From positions 1-19,546 of the forward strand of contig CAZJIU010000040.1 of the NCBI GenBank assembly GCA_964546145.1: a stretch of DNA of 19,546 nt. The letters run 5' to 3'. Below, piece by piece: positions 1-6,153 of this stretch (positions are counted from its first letter, which is position 1; every line of letters begins with the position of its first letter). Origin of the DNA: CAZAKO01 sp964546145 (lineage in GTDB: Bacteria > Fidelibacterota > UBA2242). The notes beneath the pieces were generated by a model. The model was not told the origin of the DNA and searched no databases. It saw nothing but the letters and a program-made list of their open reading frames with translations. A program made the translations under genes and the position numbers.

Positions 1-617
1 CCGGCGGCGGAATTGCGCGGATTGGCAAAGAGTGGCTTGCCCTCGGCCAGCTGCTGTTTATTCAATTTTTCGAAATCCTGACGATTCATATAAACCTCGC
101 CGCGGACTTCGAGCAGTGAAGGAATCTTCTCCTTGTAAGCTCGTAGTCGCAGCGGGATTGTCCTAATGGTTCGCAGATTTTGGGTAATGTCCTCACCGGT
201 AAATCCGTCGCCGCGGGTCGAGCCGCTGATCAATAATCCGTTTTCATAGACTAATTCAACGGCCAGGCCGTCGATTTTCGGCTCAGCGACGAATTCGATT
301 GTTTCGCCCGGTAGTGCTTTCCGAACGCGATTGATGAACTCCAGGACTTCCGTTTCATCCATGGCGTTGTCTAAGCTGAGCAAGGGAATACGATGGGTGA
401 CGGTGGCAAATTCGGTTAGCGGGCTGGCACCAATGCGCTGAGTTGGGGAATCGGGAATGATCAACTCCGGGTGAGCGGCTTCCAGCTGCTGGAGTTCGCG
501 CAGCAGGCGATCGTATTCGGCATCACTGATCGTGGGATTATCGAGAATGTAGTAGTTGTAATTAGCGGTCTCTATCTGCCGCCGGAGTCTCTCTATTTTC
601 TCTTGAATAAAGTCCAC
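1..617 (-). CDS. ligA: NAD+-dependent DNA ligase LigA, N-terminal part (cut by window edge)
   Basis: Seals nicks in duplex DNA during replication and repair, using NAD+ to adenylate an active-site lysine. The visible 205 codons cover the Ia domain and the start of the nucleotidyltransferase domain; the rest lies beyond position 1. The Ia region includes NYNYYILDNPTISDAEYDRLLREL (residues 20-41, split here only by description), typical of bacterial LigA. The adenylation motif EPKIDGLA places the nucleophile at Lys114 (Lys115 in E. coli), followed by STRGDGFTGEDIT and, near the edge, RGEVYM and FANPRNSAA, all family hallmarks. The start is a GTG at 615-617: an in-frame TAA lies two codons upstream and the N-terminus aligns with the family, although no good Shine-Dalgarno is visible. 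It lies 119 bp downstream of the slipin gene on the same strand, separated by two hairpins, so it may have its own promoter or read-through. Identification is very secure. Confidence 0.96.
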   Translation of the reverse strand, partial: MDFIQEKIERLRRQIETANYNYYILDNPTISDAEYDRLLRELQQLEAAHPELIIPDSPTQRIGASPLTEFATVTHRIPLLSLDNAMDETEVLEFINRVRKALPGETIEFVAEPKIDGLAVELVYENGLLISGSTRGDGFTGEDITQNLRTIRTIPLRLRAYKEKIPSLLEVRGEVYMNRQDFEKLNKQQLAEGKPLFANPRNSAA

Positions 618-736
618 GGATTAATTTAAGTCAGGCAATTTAAAAATGGTATGGTAATGTGTCTCTCGCAAAGTTGCGAGATGCAGAGAAATTAATATTC
701 GTCAGGTCTGAGGACCTGACATAACATCAAATCAGG
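618..736. repeat. Intergenic spacer with two perfect inverted repeats
   Basis: The spacer between the slipin gene and ligA holds two compact palindromes. The first is TCTCGCA-AAGT-TGCGAGA at 664-681 (7-bp stem, 4-nt loop, extendable to 8 bp with a 2-nt loop). The second is GTCAGGTC-TGAG-GACCTGAC at 701-720 (8-bp perfect stem, 4-nt loop). Neither is followed on the minus strand by a run of T, so they do not look like standard Rho-independent terminators. Two short GC-containing stems in an AT-rich spacer resemble dispersed palindromic repeats (REP-like) or an RNA processing/stability element. I cannot tell from one copy. Confidence 0.6.
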
Positions 737-1516
737 TTATTTTTTTTCAGTTTTTTCGGTAGCTTTAGCCAGTTCTGCCAATTTTAAAAACGGTTTGACC
801 AGATCTAATGGCAGTGGAAAAATGATTGTGGAGTTGTTCTCCGTCGCCACTTCACGCAGGGTCTGCAGGTAGCGTAGCTGGAGCGTTATCGGCTCTTTTG
901 TCAGCACTTTACCGGCTTCCAGCAACTTGGCGGAGGCCTGAAATTCACCTTCGGCGTTGATGACTTTGGCGCGCCGTTCACGTTCGGCTTCAGCCTGTTT
1001 GGCCATCGCGCGCTGCATTTCCTGGGGCAGATCTACGTGTTTGATCTCGACCTGGGAGACCTTGATACCCCAGGGATCGGTATGGGTGTCGAGTATCTGC
1101 TGCAGATCGGCGTTGATCTTCTCGCGGCTGGCGAGCAGTTCATCGAGCTCAGCTCGGCCGAGGATGCTGCGCAGGGTAGTCTGGGCTAGCTGGGAGGTAG
1201 CGTAGAGATAATCCTCGACTTCGACGATGGCTTTGTTTGGATCGAGCACACGGAAATAGATTACGGCGTTGACCTTAACCGACACGTTATCCCGGGTAAT
1301 AATGTCCTGCGGCGGAACGTCCATCACCACCGTGCGCAGGCTGACCTTGACTATTTTATCAACGATGGGAATGATCAGGAAAATTCCCGGTCCCTTGGCG
1401 CCGATCAAGCGTCCCAGACGAAAGATGACACCGCGCTCATACTCTTTCAATATCCGGATGGCGCTGGAAAGCAGCAAAATGACAAATAATGCTACGGTTA
1501 GTAATGATAACTGCAT
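737..1516 (-). CDS. Slipin / stomatin-like SPFH (band 7) membrane protein
   Basis: A 259-residue prokaryotic slipin, an inner-membrane scaffold that oligomerises through its SPFH domain. An N-terminal hydrophobic segment (about residues 3-20) is followed by the SPFH/band 7 domain (about 25-185). Hallmarks are EYERGVIFRLGR at 25-36, GPGIFLIIPIVD at 42-53, DVPPQDIITRDNVSVKVNAVI at 66-86 (read as adjoining motifs), and the Ala/Glu-rich coiled segment QAEAERERRAKVI around 174-186. The tail carries STIIFPLPLDL (229-239), common in slipins. The ATG has a clear AAGGAG 8 bp upstream, located in the 15-bp gap after the NfeD gene. Slipin genes are typically paired with NfeD, whose protease has been shown in Pyrococcus to cleave the slipin C-terminus, so the two very likely act together in membrane quality control or microdomain organisation. 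Length is normal for the family. Confidence 0.93.
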   Translation of the reverse strand: MQLSLLTVALFVILLLSSAIRILKEYERGVIFRLGRLIGAKGPGIFLIIPIVDKIVKVSLRTVVMDVPPQDIITRDNVSVKVNAVIYFRVLDPNKAIVEVEDYLYATSQLAQTTLRSILGRAELDELLASREKINADLQQILDTHTDPWGIKVSQVEIKHVDLPQEMQRAMAKQAEAERERRAKVINAEGEFQASAKLLEAGKVLTKEPITLQLRYLQTLREVATENNSTIIFPLPLDLVKPFLKLAELAKATEKTEKK

Positions 1517-1531
1517 TTGACTCTCCTTATT

Positions 1532-2890
1532 CTATGTTTGTTTATATTCTTCAACTGTCAGTACCATTCGCTCGACAGCCTTAACGATGATCTGAGTGCC
1601 TTTAGGAATTGGTTGGGTTGCCCGGGCGTGCCAGATTTCACCATGGACTTTCACTGTTCCGGTCGGATTTATTTCCGTAGCCGCAATCCCGATTTCACCA
1701 GTGATTCCCTCCCGCCCCGTAGTCGGTTTATTTTTGTGGGCTTTGACTACATAAGATAGGGCGACCACGAAGAACAGAACAGTGCAAATGACTACCGGAA
1801 TGATAACCGCCAGCGACACATTGTAAAGCGCTCGCGGAGCTTCATTGACATTGAACAACATCATGGATCCTAATATCATGGAAATTAATCCTCCAATGGT
1901 GAGCAAGCCGTAACTGATGATCTTGATTTCGAGAATAAACAGGATTATTCCAACGATGATCAGCGCCAGTCCGGCATAATTGATTGGCAGCACCTGAAAA
2001 GCGAAGAAAGCCAAAATGAGAAAAATACCACCCAGTACACCGGGGAAAATCGCACCAGGGCTGCGGATTTCAAAGAACAGTCCATAGAATCCCAGGATCA
2101 TCAGTAAATAAGCAATATTGGGTTCGCTAATCACATCCAGAATTTTACGGTGGAGACCCATCGGCTTGTTGATAACTTTAGCCTCGTGGGTAGCAAGGGT
2201 TTTATCACCTGATGGCAGCTTGGCAACTTTGCCATCGAGATATTCGATATAGTCGTCCAGATTTTTAGCCACGCAGTCTACGATTTTGAGCTTGACTGCT
2301 TCGGTTTCGGTGATTGAGACACTTTTGCGCACCGCGTCTTCCAGCCACTGCTCGTTGCGACCACGTTGATGAGCCAGGCTGCGGATCTGAGCAACCGCAT
2401 CATTGGTTACCTTTTCCATCATGGTTTTCGTGTCAGCCGAATCGGGTTTCTCCCCACCAAACGGGCTGCCGCCACCGCCCATATTTACTGGGTGGGCTGC
2501 ACCAATATTCGTTCCGGGAGCCATCGCGGCGAAGTGGGCCGCAACAGTAATGAAAACTCCGGCTGAGGCTGATTGAGCGCCCCGGGGACTGATATAGATC
2601 GCAACTGGCACCTCGGAATTCAGAATTTCCTTGATGATGTCCCGCATCGAACTCATCAGACCGCCCGGAGTATCCATTTGCAGAATCAGGCATTCGACAT
2701 TAGTTTTTTCGGCGCTGCTGATGTTTTCCCGGATGTAAGAGGCGGCTACCGGATTAATAACGCCGTCAATGGTCAAGACCCAGATTTCTTTGTCAATCTG
2801 ATCGTTAGTTTGGGCATCTAAGCCATTTATCTGGCAAAACAATAAAGCGAGAATGCAAAGAATAGACAGGTTTTTCATCTTAGTCGGCAT
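1532..2890 (-). CDS. NfeD family membrane-bound serine protease (ClpP-like, long form)
   Basis: A 452-residue long-form NfeD (stomatin operon partner protein). A signal-like N-terminus (about 7-25) precedes a ClpP/crotonase-fold protease domain (about 35-215). MDTPGG at 72-77 and SASAGVFI at 107-114 give the likely nucleophile Ser109. MMEKVTND supplies the likely general base Lys160, matching the Ser-Lys dyad (Ser97/Lys138) of Pyrococcus PH1510. APGTNIGAAHP (124-134) is also a family signature. About five membrane segments follow (roughly 258-275, 283-303, 306-322, 328-347, 359-382). The C-terminal OB-fold NfeD domain (about 392-449) contains GREGITGEIG. Both catalytic residues are present, so the enzyme should be active on membrane-protein segments such as the slipin tail. 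The start is an ATG at 2890; Met5 (ATG at 2878) is an alternative, and neither has a strong Shine-Dalgarno. The slipin gene follows after 15 bp. Confidence 0.94.
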   Translation of the reverse strand: MPTKMKNLSILCILALLFCQINGLDAQTNDQIDKEIWVLTIDGVINPVAASYIRENISSAEKTNVECLILQMDTPGGLMSSMRDIIKEILNSEVPVAIYISPRGAQSASAGVFITVAAHFAAMAPGTNIGAAHPVNMGGGGSPFGGEKPDSADTKTMMEKVTNDAVAQIRSLAHQRGRNEQWLEDAVRKSVSITETEAVKLKIVDCVAKNLDDYIEYLDGKVAKLPSGDKTLATHEAKVINKPMGLHRKILDVISEPNIAYLLMILGFYGLFFEIRSPGAIFPGVLGGIFLILAFFAFQVLPINYAGLALIIVGIILFILEIKIISYGLLTIGGLISMILGSMMLFNVNEAPRALYNVSLAVIIPVVICTVLFFVVALSYVVKAHKNKPTTGREGITGEIGIAATEINPTGTVKVHGEIWHARATQPIPKGTQIIVKAVERMVLTVEEYKQT

Positions 2891-2909
2891 CCTATCGGAA
2901 TATACAAGA

Positions 2910-2929
2910 CATTGAGATGATTCTCAATG
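2910..2929. repeat. Perfect hairpin between the small secreted-protein gene and nfeD
   Basis: CATTGAGA-TGAT-TCTCAATG is an 8-bp perfect inverted repeat with a 4-nt loop. It lies in the 54-bp gap between the stop of the 230-residue secreted protein and the NfeD start. The minus-strand transcript has no U-tract after it, so a full terminator is unlikely; an intercistronic stability or attenuation hairpin is possible. Confidence 0.45.
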
Positions 2930-2944
2930 CCTTTCTGATGATCA

Positions 2945-3637
2945 TTATTGGCGTCGGCCCTGGAATACGCGGTAATCACCATGCTTGTCGAATTCATCAG
3001 AAGGATAAGATATAATCGAATGATCGGTGAATTCGATCAGGATGTAATAGTAACAACTTTGATTTTTTACTGAGGGCGGAGATACGGTGTATTGAAAACG
3101 CTCTTCGGATAGTTTCATTGGATTGTCGGTATAAGCTCCTTTGTCCTGGTAGCGGGTATAGATGTTGACGGATTGAATATTATTGAGATTGCGCCCCAGA
3201 TCGCAAAAGATTTTCGCCACCTCGGCGGCTGATATTTTCCTGGCGGTCCGCTGCGGTTGAACTATCGGCAGAGCAATTGGATTTACCTCGGGATTATTTT
3301 CTGGATAGGCATGAATTGCGAAGTCGCTGAATTCGGCCGTGATGAAATAGTAAAAGGAATCGGTGCGTGCCATTTCCGGGATTATCTGAAAGGTGTATAC
3401 CCCATTGTCATTGTACATATTAAATTCACTAAATAGTTCTTTTTTTGTGTTGCGGAAAAATATTTTCACGGTCTTGATCTGCAGCCCATCTGGTTCGACG
3501 ACACAGGTGAGCTTGCTAAATTGATTATAATTAATTGCTGCTGGTTGTTGGTGATGGATATTAGGAGTGGCAGTAGTAGTAAAGGAAATAAGGAATAATA
3601 GCCAAGTCTGAATTAAAATTCGGGGAACTCTACTCAT
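2945..3637 (-). CDS. Secreted protein of unknown function with duplicated Ig-like beta unit
   Basis: Function not recognised. The 230-residue product has an N-terminal hydrophobic export signal (about 8-23) and then two similar all-beta units. The first runs from VKIFFR (57-62) to YYFITAEFSDFAIHAYP (96-112). The second runs from VNIYTRY (157-163) to YYYILIEFTDHSIISYP (196-212). The matching pattern V-x-I-x-x-R, then YY-[FI]-I-x-x-EF-[ST]-D-x-[AS]-I-x-x-YP indicates an internal duplication of an Ig/Fn3-like domain. Such units are common in secreted FCB proteins. Each unit has one Cys in its first part (45 and 145) and the second has another at 195. The gene sits 30 bp downstream of the OmpP1/FadL-like barrel gene and 54 bp upstream of nfeD on the same strand, so it probably belongs to the same envelope operon. 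Start ATG at 3637; the Shine-Dalgarno is weak. Confidence 0.75.
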   Translation of the reverse strand: MSRVPRILIQTWLLFLISFTTTATPNIHHQQPAAINYNQFSKLTCVVEPDGLQIKTVKIFFRNTKKELFSEFNMYNDNGVYTFQIIPEMARTDSFYYFITAEFSDFAIHAYPENNPEVNPIALPIVQPQRTARKISAAEVAKIFCDLGRNLNNIQSVNIYTRYQDKGAYTDNPMKLSEERFQYTVSPPSVKNQSCYYYILIEFTDHSIISYPSDEFDKHGDYRVFQGRRQ

Positions 3638-3667
3638 TAATTCAGCTGGATTTTTACTCCGTTAGGA

Positions 3668-4984
3668 TTATAGCACGATAGCCAGTGAGAGTGATAATAG
3701 ATCGTTGGTGTATGATTGGGTGCTGTAGGTGCCGAAATAGGCATGGGGGACAGTTTGGTTACCGAAAATCCGCTGATAGGAACAGCCGATAATCAGCGAA
3801 TTTTTAATTATGGTTTCAATGCTTCCACCCAGTAAATGATTGTAATCCTCATCGGTGTTCTGGATGTCATCATAAGGTGAGGGAATTAGACGGTAAGCAA
3901 GGCGAGTCGAAATAGTTTTAGCCAACGGGACTGCCACTGAAAAGCCGATGTCAGTTGTCCGGCGTAAATTCCAATTGAGATCGCGGTTGACTTCGCTATC
4001 ATCTTCCAATAAATCGACTTTGATATTGCGCCAATTGTGAATGATAAAGTCCAGACCCAAGGTAAAATTGCCGAGTTTGACGCCGAAACTTGGAGCAATT
4101 TCCAGCGGGTAACGGGAATTATATTCAAAATCATACGTTTCGGTAGTATCCGAACCAGATCCGTCATTGTAAGAATAGACATAGCGAAATTCGCTGAGTT
4201 CGTGAATCGTCAATTTCAGCGGGGTGGATAAGCGACAGCCAAATTTTAGATTTGCGGATTGGAAGGAAAGCCCCAGATCCATGTTGAATCCGCTGTACTC
4301 AGGTTTGATGGACTCGAGATATTGAATGTTGGGGTAATCCTCAGTACCGGTATCCAGCTGGTCTTCATTCTCGGTTTCGACTGATTGATAGTGACGATTG
4401 CCACCGTGGAAATTCAGCGATGCTCCGAGATTGAAATTGGGTAGGAATTCCACCGAGCCAGCAAGCCGTAAGGTATTTAGCGATCCGGATTCTTTGATGC
4501 TAATTTCCTCATATACATCTCCCAGGTTGGTGATGGTGAAATCGCCTTTGCTCTTCAGCGCGGAATTATAATAAGCCGAGGGGGTATAACTCAGGGCAAA
4601 CACCAGACTTCCCTGATAGACTGGCACGGGATAGGCAAAACCGAAATAGTCGCTGTGTAATATTGATGAATTGGATTGCAGCTCAGGATTGTTAGCCCCC
4701 AGAATGGATTTTTGGTCAGTGTTCAGGTAGCGAACTGAAAGGCAGGCCTTCGGCGAATGGATATTACTTAAAAAAGCCGGATTCGATTGGGAGGAGGAAA
4801 TATCAGTTGAGAGTAAGGCGTTGTTATTGAGGAAAAAAATCGCCGAGTTAAAGCCATTTAAATCCCAGAATGGGCGGAGAGCTTCGCTGCTCATGGCTTG
4901 AGTGAAGAATTGGGCTCTCAGGTGTAGTGGAATTAGCAGGCAGACAATTAGCAAACCGGGAAAGATTTTGCGTGAAATGAACAT
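3668..4984 (-). CDS. Outer-membrane beta-barrel protein, OmpP1/FadL/PorV-like
   Basis: A 438-residue predicted outer-membrane barrel. A signal peptide (1-24, cleavage after LRA) is followed by an N-terminal segment containing QSNPAFLS (66-73), the Asn-Pro-Ala plug-type motif of OmpP1/FadL/PorV proteins. The stretch YFGFAYPVPVYQGSLVFAL then begins alternating amphipathic strands that continue to the C-terminus (SLSLAIVL). FadL relatives carry hydrophobic molecules across the outer membrane. PorV relatives help process T9SS cargo, and a T9SS-tailed protein is encoded elsewhere in this window, but the sequence does not decide between these roles. The tyrosine-rich lipoprotein gene ends 14 bp upstream and the duplicated secreted-protein gene begins 30 bp downstream, so they are likely co-transcribed. 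The start ATG at 4984 gives a proper signal peptide; its Shine-Dalgarno is weak, which would fit translational coupling. Confidence 0.8.
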   Translation of the reverse strand: MFISRKIFPGLLIVCLLIPLHLRAQFFTQAMSSEALRPFWDLNGFNSAIFFLNNNALLSTDISSSQSNPAFLSNIHSPKACLSVRYLNTDQKSILGANNPELQSNSSILHSDYFGFAYPVPVYQGSLVFALSYTPSAYYNSALKSKGDFTITNLGDVYEEISIKESGSLNTLRLAGSVEFLPNFNLGASLNFHGGNRHYQSVETENEDQLDTGTEDYPNIQYLESIKPEYSGFNMDLGLSFQSANLKFGCRLSTPLKLTIHELSEFRYVYSYNDGSGSDTTETYDFEYNSRYPLEIAPSFGVKLGNFTLGLDFIIHNWRNIKVDLLEDDSEVNRDLNWNLRRTTDIGFSVAVPLAKTISTRLAYRLIPSPYDDIQNTDEDYNHLLGGSIETIIKNSLIIGCSYQRIFGNQTVPHAYFGTYSTQSYTNDLLSLSLAIVL

Positions 4985-4998
4985 ATTTAACTCTGTTT

Positions 4999-6042
4999 TT
5001 ACTTTCCTTTAGACGACCGATCGGCTGAAGAAGAGCTTCTTGAGGAACTAGAAGAACTGGAGCTGGAAGAACTAGACGACGAAGAGCTGCTCGATGAACT
5101 GGACTGCGACGAGGAGCTGCTGCTACCGGAGGAACTTTGGCCTGACCTTGAACGGCTCTTGGAGCTGGAACTGCGGGAAGCGCTTTTACTTGAGGATGAA
5201 CGACTGCCTGATTTACTGACTGTGGTCGAACGAGGTGGACTCATAACAGCCTGAAAATTCCGCTCGGTTTCACTCGATGATCTCACAGTACCGGTAGTCT
5301 GAGACTGATCCTCGCGTGACACTGATGAACCTGTGGTGGTTCTCTCTATAGTTGCGGAGGTTCCCGAGCGCGCACTTCTGGTGGCTGAAGAGCCGCTGAC
5401 TCCACCTGCAGTCATGGGCAGATTGAGGGCATTTTGAAACTCCCTATTAGTGCTAATTGAAGACCGGCTGACTTGATTGCTGGATGGTGATGATTGCTGG
5501 GGCTCACGATTAGCGTACTTTTGCTGTCGACCCTCAACCGATCTCTCCCAGCTGGCGTATGAACCATAATAATAGTACGGATGGTAATAATAACCATTGT
5601 GATAATAAGCCCATGAATGGGGATAATACCAGTCACTATAATAGGAGTAGGGATAGTAGTACGAATAATAGTACGGAGAGTAGTAGCCGTAATAGCCCCA
5701 ATCCCAGAATGGGTCGTAGAAATAGGGATCATAGATTCCTAAATAGACTGAGTAGTAAGACCGTCGGGACGAGGGCCAGTAGGGATTGTTGCGGTAAAAA
5801 TAACTATTGGGATTATACCCGTACCAGAGATATTCATTGACAAAATCACGGTATCCATCGCGGTAACCCTGATTATACTCGGACTGTTCCGGCTTTTGGG
5901 ATTGTTCTTCGGCGGTATAAGTCGAATCGGGCGTGATATAGTAGTTCTCTCGGGTAATTGGTGCAGATAATTGGGTGTAACAACTGGCTAAAAATGCAAT
6001 ACTTAGCATCATAGCCATGATTGAAATAATTTTTGTTTTCAT
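4999..6042 (-). CDS. Lipoprotein with Tyr-rich middle and poly-Ser C-terminus
   Basis: A 347-residue low-complexity lipoprotein of unknown function. The signal peptide ends in a lipobox, LASC, with lipidated Cys21. Residues about 55-75 contain NQGYRDGYRDFVNEY. Residues about 78-165 are extremely rich in Tyr, Trp, Pro and His (for example YYSPYYYSYYYPYSYYSDWYY at 120-140, given as a landmark of 20-odd residues). Residues about 180-347 are Ser/Thr/Arg-rich and include a run of 21 serines (314-334) and a basic end, KGK. A short motif is duplicated: EFQNALNLP (201-209) and NFQAVMSPP (262-270). The composition suggests an extended, surface-associated or cell-wall-interacting chain rather than an enzyme. 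The ATG has GGGTGA just upstream and a strong sigma70-like promoter at 6067-6095, so the gene is probably first in the operon running toward nfeD and slipin. Confidence 0.8.
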   Translation of the reverse strand: MKTKIISIMAMMLSIAFLASCYTQLSAPITRENYYITPDSTYTAEEQSQKPEQSEYNQGYRDGYRDFVNEYLWYGYNPNSYFYRNNPYWPSSRRSYYSVYLGIYDPYFYDPFWDWGYYGYYSPYYYSYYYPYSYYSDWYYPHSWAYYHNGYYYHPYYYYGSYASWERSVEGRQQKYANREPQQSSPSSNQVSRSSISTNREFQNALNLPMTAGGVSGSSATRSARSGTSATIERTTTGSSVSREDQSQTTGTVRSSSETERNFQAVMSPPRSTTVSKSGSRSSSSKSASRSSSSKSRSRSGQSSSGSSSSSSQSSSSSSSSSSSSSSSSSSSSSRSSSSADRSSKGK

Positions 6043-6066
6043 AATTTCACCCTATTTTTCTGTAAG

Positions 6067-6095
6067 AATATAGTCATCATAACAATTGCCGTCAA
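6067..6095 (-). promoter_or_regulatory. Sigma70-like promoter for the Tyr/Ser-rich lipoprotein operon
   Basis: On the minus strand, TTGACG (6095-6090) and TATATT (6072-6067) are separated by exactly 17 bp. Each hexamer matches the sigma70 consensus at 5 of 6 positions. The predicted transcript would begin near 6060, about 18 nt before the ATG at 6042, leaving room for the GGGTGA ribosome-binding site. It lies in the 111-bp gap after the propeller gene, implying that the lipoprotein starts its own transcription unit. Confidence 0.6.
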
Positions 6096-6153
6096 GAGAT
6101 ACATTAAGTTAGACAATTTGTTGTTGGAAAAGTTTCCCTGACGAAGATAAGAC

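Noticed and set aside
664..720. Standard terminators for the slipin transcript
   Set aside because: Both stems are only 7-8 bp and neither is followed by a T-run on the minus strand, so a repeat or processing element is at least as likely.
5041..5805. Repetitive DNA that could be read as a tandem repeat or CRISPR-like array
   Set aside because: The repetition is at the protein level (Ser and Tyr runs with mixed codons); no regular repeat-spacer unit exists at the DNA level.
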